In this document: in pieces, positions 24,931 to 35,684 of the stretch
Position numbering within the stretch: position 1 is the stretch's first letter
Layout of the letters: each line of letters begins with the position of its first letter
From: Agelaius tricolor
Lineage: Eukaryota; Chordata; Aves; Passeriformes; Icteridae
DNA: 64,000 bases
Assembly: GCA_023055355.1 (NCBI GenBank)
Contig: JALJCS010000037.1
Location: forward strand, 2,666,001-2,730,000
Reading direction: 5' to 3'
The notes under the pieces: model-generated
Seen by the model: the letters and a program-made list of their open reading frames with translations, nothing else
Told to the model about the DNA's origin: nothing
Databases searched by the model: none
Translations under genes and position numbers: made by a program

Positions 24931-25417
24931 CCCAGCCCAGATTATGGGTTTCAAACGCTAGAAAATCTCTAACTGAGCTCTTAATCCAGTTTATGGGTTC
25001 ATCACAAATGGACCTGAGCCATTCTTGGAAAGAAAACTTGGCCAGAGGAATCTTTCTCCACTAAAAACCACATACAAAGCTCAGGCCAGCTCATCTAGAT
25101 GGGGGAGTGATTAAAACATGTCACAGCCTCTGTCTGTGGGTAAGGGGAGACAGCAGGGCAGCTGCCAGGGCTGAGGGACAGCAACAGGAGTGACACCAAA
25201 ACCCAGCTGGAGGCTGGGCTGTGCTCACACAACTGGAGGGCAGCTGGAGGCTCCTCAATTCCAGCCCTGCCCAGGTGCCACAGCCATTTCCACCCCTCCA
25301 GGCTGTGCCCTGGGGCCATCAGGGTGCAGGAAATCACCTCCCTCTGCACAGGCACGGGGAGAGGAGCTCAGCTCTCCTGCTTCAGAGCTTCATAGAGTCA
25401 TTCTCCACATTTTATAT

Positions 25418-25680
25418 TTAATAAAAAAATGATGGATAAATAAAAGAAGCAAATAAAATAAAATAAATATAAAAATAATATAAGTTATAAAAATAATATA
25501 AATTATAAAAATAACATAAATTCTAAAAATTATATAAATATATAAATATCATATTAAATATATAAATATCACATTAAACTATAAAAATAAACATTAAATA
25601 TTAAATAAATAATATTAAAATTAAATATTAAAGGTACAAAAATAAATAAATAAATAAATAAATAAATAAAATAAAAGAAG
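25418..25680. repeat. AT-rich tract and (AAAT)n microsatellite
   Basis: TAAAAATAATATAAATTATA units followed by nine or so AAAT repeats. Confidence 0.9.
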
Positions 25681-26503
25681 CAGACCTGAACAGGGCTATT
25701 CCTTTTTACAGTCTCTTCTAACAGCAGCTCTCTTTCAACAGCTCATTTACTGCCCATGTGGGACTCTACAGTGAAATCTGCTCAGCCATGGATCTAAAAT
25801 ACTTCCCTTCACACTAATCCTCAACAATCCTTGCTGTTCTCTGGCAGCTAGGCTGGCTTCTCTCTTGATTGCCCACATCAATAAATCATAGATTATCTAT
25901 GCTTGAATTTGGTGAAGATTCTGGTTAATGATGCATGAGATAGAAGAGGACTCGGCTGATGAGTTGTGCTGCTCAGTAAAAACTGCTTTGAAGAAGGAAA
26001 AACAGCCAAGATGGATTTTTGCCATTAAAAACCCACTTGTCTGGTCTCGTGCATGGATAGGAGCAGATGCACTGATTAAAGTCACGATGGATTTGTGGAG
26101 TCTCACACACCAGAAAAGGAAATCGGAAGTGGAAGAAGAATCTGGGATGTGTTTGCTGCCAATAGACACAAGGAGCAGCTGCAGGAGTGCTGGAGAATGG
26201 AGAGGGAGATGATCCCCTCAGCCAGGAGAGCTCAGCAGTGCCCAGAGGGGCAGCCTGGGCTCCCAGGCCTCTCACCACCCACCTTTTCTCTTTATCTTAG
26301 CACCATCTAGAGGGACGTGTCTGCACACCCGAGAGGAGAACACCCACACACGGGGTGTGGAGCCTGGGGAAGCCAAAGCTCAGAGCAGCAGTGCAGCCCT
26401 CCAGGCACCTTCACAAGGTTCAGCCATCCCCCCTGTCCTGCTGAGCTCATCTGGAACTGCAACAATGGGTCCTCCAGAGGGACTGGAGGTTGGGACGTTC
26501 ATG
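25681..26503. other. No gene seen
   Basis: A 94-codon open frame (25928-26212, charged, begins MMHEIEEDSADELCC) stands out slightly but shows no splice context or family I know. Confidence 0.5.
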
Positions 26504-26509
26504 GGGGTG

Positions 26510-26893
26510 TGTCACAGACATCTTTTATGGAAAATCCTTTCCTTGGGATTTTTCCTCCTGAGAAGCTGAGAGGCCTCAGGAACAAAATGGAACCAATGGT
26601 TATCTGCTGCTGTGGAATGCAACAGGTGCATCTGGGATTGGGCTCATGTGGTTGTTTCTAATTAATGGCCAATCACAGTCAGCTGGCTTGGACTCTCTGT
26701 CCAAGCCACAAGCCTTTGTTATCATTCTTTCTTTTTTTATTCTTAGCCAGCCTTCTGATGAAATCCTTTCTTCTATTCTTTTAGTATAGTTTTAATATAA
26801 TATATATCATAAAATAATAAATCAGCCTTCTGAAACATGGAGTCAGATCCTCGTCTCTTCCCTCATCCTCAGACCCCTGTGAACACTGTCATA
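26510..26893 (+). mobile_element. Solo LTR (family D)
   Basis: Begins TGTCACAGACATC and ends ACACTGTCATA. Flanks GGGGTG/GGGATG form a 6-bp target duplication with one mismatch. It lies between two copies of a dispersed 235-bp segment (24641 and 27626). Confidence 0.86.
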
Positions 26894-26984
26894 GGGATGG
26901 TCTGGAGGGTCTTGCTCAGGGTTTGGGGGTTTCTCCTTGATATTTTGAACATCTACAGATCTTGCATCACATACAGATCTTGCA

Positions 26985-27180
26985 GGTGTCAGCAGAGGCC
27001 ACATCTGGAGTGCTGTGTCCACTTGGGCTCCTCAGCAGGGTCAGGGAGCTCCTGGAACGGGACCAGCAGAGGCTGCAGAGAGGAGGAAGGGCCTGGATGC
27101 CTCCATGCCCAGGAAAGGCTGAGGGAGCTGGGGCTGCTCAGCCTGGAGAGGAGCCCCAGCTGAGAGGGGCCCTCAGCCCT
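26985..27180 (+). mobile_element. CR1 internal fragment
   Basis: GGCCACATCTGGAGTGCTGT through CAGCCTGGAGAGGAGCCCC, the same region as the 5' part of the element at 838. The 3' end is missing and the sequence passes into the TGTCCCTG minisatellite. Confidence 0.85.
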
Positions 27181-27408
27181 GGCTGTCCCTGGGTGTCCCT
27201 GTCTGTCCCTGTTCATCCCTGTTTGTCTCTGTGTGTCCATGTGTGCCCCTGTGTGTCCCAGTCTATCCCCATGTCTCCCTGTCCATCCCTATGTATCCCT
27301 GTCCATCCCTGCCTGTCCCTGTTCATCCCTGTCCATCCCTGTCTGTCCCTGTTCATCCCTGGGTGTCCCAGTCTGTCCCTGTGTCCCCCTGTCTGTCCCT
27401 GTGTGCAG
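27181..27408. repeat. TGTCCCTG/TCATCCCTG minisatellite
   Basis: Irregular 8-12 bp units (TGTCTGTCCCTGTTCATCCC) over about 225 bp, starting at the broken 3' end of a CR1 fragment, so it may have grown from CR1 sequence. Confidence 0.9.
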
Positions 27409-27625
27409 AGGTCAGAGCAGGCCCAGGCTCTGCTCCAGGCCCAGCGATGGCCCCAGAGCCACGGGCAGGGCCTGAGCTCAGCAATTCCCCTGCCCAGGAG
27501 GCAGAACTGCTGCCCTGGGCAGTGCCCAGCCCTGAGCAGAGCCCAGGGAGGCTCTGGGGTCTCCCTGACTGGGAATATTCCATTCCTGCACTCCAGCCCC
27601 ATCTCCAACCAGCCTCACACAGGAG

Positions 27626-27905
27626 CAGTAGGAATTGGGTGGATGACAGGCTGTTTGCAGCACATGGATTCATGTGGCAACTCATTTTTTAGGGATGCTT
27701 GCACATCTGGAGTAGAATCAAGAGGCTGAGGAGTCTCTTTGTCAGTAAAATTGTGGTTTCACATCAGCACTGGGAGAACTGCTCTGCTTTTTCCAGAATC
27801 CTGGAGTTCTGGGTGCTGTCCCACAGAAACTATGGGCTTGAGCACCCTGACACAAACCACCAAGTGCAAGGCTGAGGAAACCAAAGTCCAACCAGCCCAG
27901 ATCAG
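27626..27905 (+). repeat. Dispersed direct repeat, copy 2
   Basis: Partner of 24641-24930. The 2.7 kb between them includes an LTR (26510-26893). Confidence 0.85.
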
Positions 27906-28229
27906 TGTGTTCTTGGTGCAGAGATAGGAAGGGAAGCACTTTGCCCTGGCCAGAGGGCGAAGCAGGAGCTTTCAGAATTCATCTGGCTGGGATTAACAGG
28001 CAGAGAGAAGCACAAACAGCAGCAAGGATGCACAAAAGCTGCATTTCTTCAGTAGCTGGCTTTAGTCAGGACTAAATCATTGCTCTGGAGGTGAAATGGG
28101 GTAAAGATCCTGGAAAAACCAAGGACAATCCTCTGCCTACATTTTGTCTGTTGGGATTGTCACCCCTACCCCCATCATACAATGGGTATCAGAGGGTTTG
28201 AAGGTCTGACATGGGGACAGAAGGACAAT

Positions 28230-28297
28230 GGAAGAGGGGTTGAAACTGGATGGTCTTTAAGATCCCTTCCAAGCCAAACCATCCTGCAATCCTAAAG
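28230..28297 (+). mobile_element. Short CR1 3' end fragment
   Basis: ACTGGATGGTCTTTAAGATC CCTTCCAAGCC pattern; about 65 bp. Confidence 0.6.
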
Positions 28298-28597
28298 CTG
28301 TCCCTGCAGTGTTGAGAGCAGCAGCAGAGGAGAGGGAAGGTTCCTTTCCTCACCCCTGCCCCACACAAGCTCAGTGCCCACTGCAGGGACCATCTCCAGC
28401 TCAGTTTGGGATCACAGCACAAGGTTCACCTCCCATACCCCAAACCCAGCTCCTCCAACAACCACAAAGCAGCACCAGCAACCCCTCCAGGCATGGCCAG
28501 GTCACCTTTCATTTTCCCTCACCCAAACCCTGGAGCAGCTGCTCTGAGCCAGCTCTGAGTGCTTTCACCTTCCTGGGAGGGGCAGGACATGGTCTCT

Positions 28598-29450
28598 TTC
28601 TCCAGGCAGCACTTACAGAACCAGAGCACACAGTCTCCAGCTGCACCAAGGGAAATTCAGGTTGGATATTAGGAAAAAGTTTTTCACAGAAAGGGTGATA
28701 AAGTTCTGGAATGGCTGCCCAGGGAGGTGGTGGAGTCACCATCCCTGGGTGTGTTTAAAACAAGACTGTGTTAAAAACAGGACCAGACTCCCAATACTAA
28801 AGTGATTCCAGTGTTTATTATAAGAAAAAGAAAGGCCTAAAGCAAGAGGGCCTGGGCTGAGCAGGAGCGTTCCCATCGAGGATGGAGCAGCGCCAGGGCT
28901 GGGGCTCTCAGCAGCGATGGCCCTGGTGGAGCAGCACAGATTCAGTGGGTCAGATCCCCCTTTTTATCCTGTTTTTTGTCCCTCTGGATTGGTTTCTGTT
29001 TGGATCCTTCATTTGCATGAAGGCTGAAGGTGCTTGATTGGCCATTACAGTTCTGTCCAGGCTGGCTCGTGGTGCAATTTACTGAGCTGTGCTATGGTAC
29101 CTTGAGTATCAGATTTCTTATAACTACCCTTTAACCCCTTTCACAGCACAATAACCAAACTAACAGTACAGGGACAGTAACACTATTGTCCCTTCCAGAA
29201 CCTTTCCCCTTGGTTAATCCCAAATCCCTCTCTTTTCTCCATGCTTGTCATTTGCAGATGTTAAACCAGAGCTACCAGCACCCCGTGAACCTAATGATCT
29301 AACAACTATTTTACAACAGTTTCTAACCTATTTTAACAACTGGATGTGGCACTGGGTGCCATGGTTTAGATGAGGGGTTGGGGCTGGGTTGGACTCAATG
29401 GTCTTAGAGGTCTCTTCCACCCCAATGATTTTGTGAATTCTGTGAATTCC
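28598..29450 (+). mobile_element. CR1 fragment split by an LTR
   Basis: 28598-28768 and 29339-29450 are consecutive parts of one CR1 (GGAATGGCTGCCCAGGGAGG, then GGATGTGGCACTGGGTGCC and the TTGTGAATTCTGTGAATT tail), interrupted by the solo LTR at 28769-29338. Confidence 0.92.
28769..29338 (-). mobile_element. Solo LTR (family F) inserted into a CR1 element
   Basis: Termini TGTTAAAA and TTTTAACA are inverted repeats. A perfect 4-bp target duplication ACTG (28765-28768 and 29339-29342) splits a CR1 that reads through when the LTR is removed. AATAAA on the minus strand near 28814 sets the orientation. The 4-bp duplication suits a class I-like element. Confidence 0.88.
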
Positions 29451-29939
29451 CAGTAAGAGGAATGGTGGATTTGTCTTTCCAAACAAGCTGTGGGGCTGCT
29501 GGTAGATAAAACTAGCACTAGGAGATAGAAGAAACAATGGGGAGGATTCCACTGATTGATGAATGGAAAAAGATATTTGCTTTTACAAATAAACTTTAGG
29601 TTTGCTGGTAAATGAAATTAGACATTGAGAGATGAAAGAAACAATGGGGAAGAAAAACCCCTAAATTCCATAAGAATTAAAAATTAAAAGAAGGGTTATA
29701 CATTAGAGGGAAATCTCTGGTATCAGGTGTGTTGGGAAGTCTGTACCTCTCAAGTACCTCAGAAATTGGGAAAGAGAGAAGGGAAATGTGGCTGGGAAAT
29801 TGGGATAAAAAGGAGGCTGCATCCTCCAAAAATTGGAGAGACCCCAGGGGAATGCCCCATGGCCTCTCCCTTGATTGGAATAAAGTCAAAGGACTCCTCT
29901 GTCTCCTTTTTGCACATAACCCTCTGGTGTTTGTGGGTT

Positions 29940-30520
29940 AATTTTCCTGACACCGGGCAGGGATGGCGGGGCAGTGCCAGGCTGAGCCCTCCCTCCCCGG
30001 GCGTTCCGGGAGCAGCATCCGCGGGGCACGGAGCCAGGCAGGCAGGCAGGGAGGGGGGAAGGAGGAGGCCGAGCTGTTGAGTCAACGCTGCAGAGCAGCC
30101 TGCGAGGGCAGAGAGAGGCACAGCTGCAAAGGACAGTTCTGCTGAGCCACGGGGAAATGGTTTGAGTAATAATCAACGGTAAGGAAACCTCTGCTTTGGG
30201 GAGAGAGCTGACAGGGGAAATACTCCGCATATTTCACAGCCTGGGCTGGTGCTGGAGGGGTTTGGAACACAGCCAGGACAGCAGGCACAGAAATAAATCC
30301 CGTTTATCCCGGGAAATCCAGGCCCTCCTTATCCCCGGAAATCCAGTTCCTCCCTCCCTGCGCTGGGGTCCTGGGCTGGCTGGGGAGGCTGCTTGGGGGG
30401 GATGCTGATTCCCAGTGCCACAAAGGTGTCCCCTGTCCCCCCAGCCTGCCGCTATGTGGCCGGGAAGATGAGGAGCCTGTGCAGCCGGGAGCCCCGGGAG
30501 CCACCGCCCTGCCCGGCCCA
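29940..30520 (+). other. CpG-enriched block, possible start of an unknown transcript
   Basis: 29950-30130 and 30460-30560 are richer in CpG than the surroundings. Possible splice sites exist (ATCAACG|GTAAGG near 30179, TGTCCCCCCAG near 30442, CACCGGG|GTAAGT near 30547). Reading across them gives no long frame. I do not recognise a gene; it could be a non-coding transcript or chance. Confidence 0.25.
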
Positions 30521-30527
30521 GGCAGCG

Positions 30528-30900
30528 CCCCAAAGGCAGCACCGGGGTAAGTGTGGGCTCTTTGGGGACAGGGACATGTCCCAAAGGCAGCACCGGGGTA
30601 AGTGTGGGCTCTCTGGGGACAGGGACATGTCCCAAAGGCAGCACCGGGGTAAGTGTGGGCTCCTGGGGACAGGGACATGTCCCAAAGGCAGCACCGTGGT
30701 GAGTGTGGGCTCTCTGGGGACAGGGACATGTCCCAAAGGCAGCACCGGGGTAAGTGTGGGCTCTTTGGGGACAGGGACATCCACATGTCCCAAAGCCACT
30801 GCTAGAGTAAGGGGGACTCATAGGGACAGGGACATCCACATGTCCCAAAGCCAGCACTAGGATAGGTGCAGGCTCTTTGGGGACAGGGACACCCACACAC
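30528..30900. repeat. 50-bp minisatellite carrying a splice-donor-like motif
   Basis: Five good units and two decayed ones: GGCAGCACCGGGGTAAGTGT, then GGGCTCTTTGGGGACAGGGA CATGTCCCAAA. Four units have GGTAAGTG and one GGTGAGTG, close to the 5' splice-site consensus. Confidence 0.9.
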
Positions 30901-31261
30901 CTCATCCCAAACCTGCTGGGACAGGTGGGCAGGGCTCGCCTGGGCTCAGCCAGGGGTGAGGGCACCTCCACACTGCCCATCTGTGCTCCCAGGACCAAGC
31001 TGAAAAAGTTTCTATTCTCCCCTGCTTTGTTTCTCCTGGCTGGTTGTGTTGTTAAATGTCATTGCAGCCCCTGGCAGAGGAGCAAACAGCAGCCTTTGGA
31101 AAAGGGGACAGACGGGCTGTGGGGTGGGATTAGGGGGACAAGAGGATGTCACCTGCTCCCACAGAGCTCTGTGTCCCTGGGACACTGTTTGTAACCCAGA
31201 ACCTACCAAACTCAGCACCATACACCAAGCTGGCAACAAGAGACCCCTGTCCTTGCTCCCA

Positions 31262-31795
31262 ATCTTCCCTCCCTGGCCCATTTAAAGCCACATCCAAACC
31301 ACAGTGGCTTTGCAGATAAAGCACAGCCCCTGTTTGACATGGTGGGTACAGCAAGAAACATCCTTGCTCCCCTCCCTGGCTATTTAAAGCAAACATCTGA
31401 ACCACAATGGCTTTGCAGGTAAAGCACTGCCCCAGTTTCACATGGTGGATACAGCAAGGACTACCCTGGCTCCTCTCCCTGGCCCTTTTAAAGCCCATAT
31501 CTGAACCACAATGGCTTTGCAGATAAAGCACAGCCCCAGTTTGGCACAGTGGGTACAGCAAGGACCATCGAGTCTTCCCTCTCTGGCCCATTTAAAGCAA
31601 ACATCTGAATCACAGTGGCTTTGCAGATAAAGCACAGCCCCAGTTTGACATGGTGGATACAGCAAGGACCATCCAGTCTTCCTTCCCTGGCCCTTTTAAA
31701 GCAAACATCTGAACCACAATGGCTCTGCAGATAAAGCACAGCCCCAGTTTCACATGGTGGATACAGCAAAACCATCCTTGCTCCTCTCCCTGCCC
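31262..31795. repeat. 103-bp minisatellite, about five units
   Basis: Each unit has TTTAAAGCAAACATCTGAAC CACAATGGCTTTGCAG, then ATAAAGCACAGCCCCAGTTT and a GGTGGATACAGCAAGGAC joint. Unit starts near 31281, 31384, 31487, 31590 and 31696. Confidence 0.9.
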
Positions 31796-32451
31796 CAGCC
31801 AAGGCATGGGAAGCTCTCCAGCATCACCTGACTGCACTGCTCAGGTGCCAGAGCTGCTGTGAAAGTGAACTCAGCTCTGAGCAGCAGGCACAGGGCTCTC
31901 AGCACGGCAGGGGTGTGCCCCACCCGTACTGGTTGCACTGGTTTGGCTGAGTCACTCCTGAGCAAACATTCCCAGGCAGCTGCCCCAGGGTCACCTCCTG
32001 CCTCTGCCAGGAGCTTGGAGCTGTCCCTGGAGACTCCAGGGAAGGCTCAGGGCTGAGCCATTCCCTTCCCACTGCCCCATGAGCTGTGTGGGAGGGGAGG
32101 ACAGGGAATTGTGTGCACAGGGGGTCCTAAAACATGTCCAGAATTTCACCTGCCCCTAAAGTACCAGCTGGCTCCTGATCAGGGAAGGGAAAGGGGATGT
32201 GTCCCTTCACTGCTGCCTTGATTAAGGGTGTGTGAAGGAGAAGCAGAAGGAAGGAGCAGCTGCCATCCTGCAGTGGGAGCCAGGAATTTGCAGAGGTTCC
32301 AGGAAGATCAGAGAAGATCAATGATACATCACTTGCATGTATCAGGGAGAGGAATCAAAGTCCTCCTTTGAGCAAAGCTGTTCAGCTCCTTTCTGCACTT
32401 AATTGCTGGGTGTTTAATTGCAATCAGGATAGCTGAGGTTTTCAGAGGACC

Positions 32452-32563
32452 TTACTGTCCCTTCCAGAACCTTTCCCCTTGGCTAATCCCAAATCCCTCT
32501 CTTTTCTCCTTGCTTTTCATTTGCAGATGTAAAACCAGAGCTACCAGCACCCCCTGAAGCACC
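32452..32563 (-). mobile_element. Fragment of LTR family F
   Basis: About 110 bp matching 29187-29297 of the intact family F copy (CCCTTCCAGAACCTTTCCCC through ACCAGAGCTACCAGCACCCC) at more than 90% by eye. Confidence 0.75.
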
Positions 32564-32807
32564 AGCCTCACTCCCCAGCAACACCAAACCCATCCAGTGC
32601 AGGTCCTGACAATAAATCCCTCATGGTCCTCCCATGAAGGCCATCAGATCCCTTCCCATTGATTTTTGCTGGATATCCTGTATCCCAGGGATTGGAAAAT
32701 ATCAGCAAATCCCTGCTGCATCTGCTCTCAGCACAGAAGCACATTGATAGAAAATGTCCTGATCAGAGTCTCATGACCAGAATTTTCCAGTTGGCGGGGG
32801 AAAAAAA

Positions 32808-32945
32808 GAAGATTCCCAATGTGTATCAGAAGATCCCCAATGTGTATCAGAAAATTCCCAATGTGTATCAGAAGATTCCCAGTGTGTGTCAGAAGATTCC
32901 CAATGCATATCAGGAGATTCCCTAAGTGTATCAGAAGGTTCCCAA
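32808..32945. repeat. 21-bp minisatellite
   Basis: About six to seven units of AAGATTCCCAATGTGTATCAG with small changes. Confidence 0.9.
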
Positions 32946-33417
32946 GGATTCCCATGGCCACAGATGCTCCTGGCACCTGTGGCCATGGAGCACCAGGGGA
33001 AGAGCAGGAGCCATTGCATCCTAGCAGGGAAATCGATTTTTATACTGTGAAACCAAATTATGCTGCCAGTGATGTTGGTACCAATTCAGACAATTTCCAA
33101 ATCAGTTGCTGGGATGGAATAAGGAGTTTTGGAGCTCGGGTGTGTGGGAATCCCTCTCCCCATGCCTGTGCAGCACCCCCAGAGCAGAGGCTGCAGGGAT
33201 GTGCCCCCAACCCTGCCCTGCCACAGAGCAATGACAGCAGAGCCCCAAACCCCACAGCTGTGGGGGGGACCCTGCCTGACCCCTCCTGTGGCAGCTGGCA
33301 CAGTAAAGGTGGATGAAATCAGCTGGCTGGGAGTGTGGGGCTTTTTCTCCTGGAATGAGTTTGGTGTCACTGCAGTGCTTGGGATCCTGCACTGGCAGCA
33401 AGGGGGACAAGGGGATC

Positions 33418-34160
33418 ACATTTGGGGGGCACTGATAAGGGGATTATCTGTGTTGGGGGGATCACTGATAAGGGGATCATGTGTTGGGGGGGTCACTGAT
33501 AGGGGATGGTGTATTGGGGGCATCACTGATAAGGGGATCCTTTGTTGGGGGGGTCACTGATAAGGGACTGATAAGGGGATCCTTTGTTGTGGGGGGGGGG
33601 TCACTGATAAGGGGTTCCTTTGTAGGGGGGGTCACTGATAAGGGGATCCTTTGTAGGGGGGGTCACTTATAAGGGACTGATAAGGGGTTCCTTTCTGGAG
33701 GTGTCACTGATAAGGGATTGATAAGGGGATCCTTTGTGGAGGTGTCACTGATAAGGGGATCCTTTGTTGGGGTGGCTCACTGATAACCCTTTGTTGGGGG
33801 TCACTGATAAGGAGATCCTTTGTGGGGGTCACTTATAAGAGGATCCTTTGTTGGGGGGTCACTGATAAGGGGATTTTTGGGGGGGGTTCACTGATAAGAG
33901 GATCATGTGGGGAGCTCACTGATAAGAGGAGCCTTTGTTGGAGGTCACTGATAAGGGGATGGTGTGTTGGGGGGGGTCACTGATAAGGGGATCCTTTTCT
34001 GGGGGGGGTCACTGATAAGGGGATGGTGTGTTGGGGGGGTCACTGATAAGGGGATAGTGCATTGTGGGGGTCTCTGATCAGAGATCCTTTGTTGGGGTGG
34101 GTCACTGATAAGGGGATCCTTTGTGGACATCACTGATAAGGTGATCATGTGTTAGGGGCT
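33418..34160. repeat. GATA-motif minisatellite
   Basis: Units of about 27-35 bp: GGTCACTGATAAGGGGATCC TTTGTTGGGGG, with variable G runs. About 22 TGATAA sites over 740 bp. Confidence 0.93.
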
Positions 34161-34678
34161 GGCTGCTGAGGGGATGGTGCTGGGGCCTCAGGCAGGGGGA
34201 GATGGATCTCATGTCACCATTCCTGCTGACAGAAACAACAGGAGAAGGAGCAGAGTCATCCTGCACCATGGCAAGTGCCAAGTCCTGGTGCTCCAGGGCT
34301 CAGCCTCCTGCTGCCACCCCAGCAAACCTCTGGCCTTTGCTGGTACGGGGTTCTGTGAGGGGTGATGGTTGCTGGCAGGGGGGTTTGGACACAAACGAGT
34401 TCCAGGCCATCCCTGGATTGTTCCTGACCCCTGGGGCAGCCCCTCCTCACTGAGCTGGTGGGCAGGAGCTCTCCAAGCGGGGCAGGAGCTCTCCAAGGTG
34501 AGCAGCTTTCCTGTGTCTTTATTATTAGAGTCCTATTTCTACTCGTTCATCCAGGACAAGGAATTAGAGCTCCCTTCTCTGCCCCACAGCTCCTCCGCAC
34601 TGGAGTGTGGGGACAGCTGTTTTGGGGTTTTCCAGCCCCCTGTGGTCACCTGGCCCAGCTCTGGTGGGTGTGGAGCAC

Positions 34679-34993
34679 TGTGGAGACAACAGTCTGGTCA
34701 GTGAGAGAGAAAGCCAGAGAAGCTTTCCCATGAATTGGTCTGGGAAGTTTTAGGGAGGCAGAGAAAAAGAAATGTAAACAAATGGAAACTATCTGCAGGT
34801 GGTGTTTTCAACAAGTTGTTTTCCTCCTAAGATGTTTTACCAAAGGGTGTCTTCTTAATTAGCCAATCATGAAATGCATTGATTAAATGGCCAATCAGGA
34901 CCCCCTGTATCCAACCAGGGTACAAAAGAAGGGGTTCCAATAAAGTCAGGGCTTCTGGCCTCTCAGCCTTCTAACCTGGGGTCTGTTGTATCA
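34679..34993 (+). mobile_element. Solo LTR, plus strand
   Basis: Begins TGTGGAGACAACAG and ends CTGTTGTATCA, so the termini are near-inverted. Contains CCAATCA motifs, a TACAAAAGAAGG box and AATAAAG at about 34938, followed by a short U5-like end. Flanks GAGCAC and GGACAC agree at four of six bases, so the target duplication is decayed or absent. Confidence 0.6.
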
Positions 34994-35007
34994 GGACACG
35001 AAATGAA

Positions 35008-35273
35008 TGACACACATGCTGAAACTTCTATGGTAAAAAGAAGAAGGTTTATTTCTCGACTTTGATATAGATAGAATTTCAAAAGTGACCCTGGATTGGA
35101 GGATGAAGTTGTTACTTCTCTAACAACACTGGTTAAACTAACAGTCTATCAAATTTCTCCTTTGCTAGAAAAGAATACCAAAAAAAATCATTATTGACAT
35201 AAAAGTGCATGAGAAACTCCAGTACAAAAAAGTAAACATCAGAAGGCTTAGAAGACTAGGGTGACATGTGTCA
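35008..35273 (-). mobile_element. Possible LTR or native 3' UTR of TMEM268
   Basis: AT-rich block bounded by TGACACATG and CATGTGTGTCA, with AATAAA on the minus strand near 35048-35053 about 40 nt before its end. The short inverted ends and the signal placement suit an LTR, but no target duplication is convincing. It could instead be the ancestral 3' UTR of TMEM268, since it directly followed the stop before the neighbouring LTR arrived. Confidence 0.4.
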
Positions 35274-35278
35274 TTCCT

Positions 35279-35675
35279 TGTCGAGGAATTGGTGAGGGTC
35301 CCCAGGATGAGGTGAGAGATGTGAGAATGTTCTCAGAAGGTGTTTATTATTTTATGATATTATATTATATTATATTAAAAGAAATTATATACTAAAACTA
35401 TACTAAAGAAAGAGAAAGGAGACATCAGAAGGCTAAAACAAGAATGAATAATAAAAACCCCTGACTGACCAGAGTCTGGACACAGCTGGACTAGGATTGA
35501 TCATTAAACAAAAACAATTCACATGAAACCAATCAAATAATGACCACATTCCAAAGCAGCCAAACACAGGAGAAGCAATCAGGTAATTATTGTTTTAATT
35601 CTTTCCCGAGGCTTTCCAGCTTACCAGGAGAAGAAATCCTGGCGCAGGGATTTTTCAGAGAAGACACTGGTGACA
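35279..35675 (-). mobile_element. Solo LTR (family D) in the TMEM268 3' UTR
   Basis: In sense it begins TGTCACC and ends CTCGACA (TG...CA). It is flanked by a perfect 6-bp target duplication AGGAAT (35273-35278 and 35676-35681), 397 bp long. Its body matches the LTRs at 14261, 19510 and 26510, with an AT-repeat before the polyadenylation region. The 6-bp duplication suggests a class II (ERVK-like) element; that class is inference. No internal retroviral sequence remains. Confidence 0.88.
35343..35348 (-). promoter_or_regulatory. LTR-borne polyadenylation signal downstream of TMEM268
   Basis: AATAAA on the minus strand inside the LTR at 35279-35675, about 340 nt after the TMEM268 stop. It is the first AATAAA seen in that direction. 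It sits where an LTR's own signal should be, just before the conserved CACCTTCTGAGAACA stretch. Confidence 0.6.
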
Positions 35676-35684
35676 ATTCCTGAC

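Noticed and set aside
26962..27729. 255-codon plus-strand frame
   Set aside because: Spans a CR1 fragment and a CCTGTCC-type minisatellite; no domain.
30234..30998. 254-codon minus-strand frame
   Set aside because: Translation of the 50-bp minisatellite; Pro/Gly/Thr/Leu-rich with no start context or family.
32808..32945. Regular short repeats resembling a CRISPR array
   Set aside because: Units are head-to-tail without unique spacers, and the window is clearly vertebrate.
34215..34351. Possible small exon (acceptor GCTGACAG, donor GTACGG) on the plus strand
   Set aside because: No partner exons, and neither open frame resembles a protein I know, including TNFSF15 or the small testis genes expected near TMEM268.
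1..34678. TNFSF15 or TNFSF8, expected beyond TMEM268 from human gene order
   Set aside because: I searched the translated frames by eye for TNF-domain patterns and found none; the gene presumably lies outside the window.
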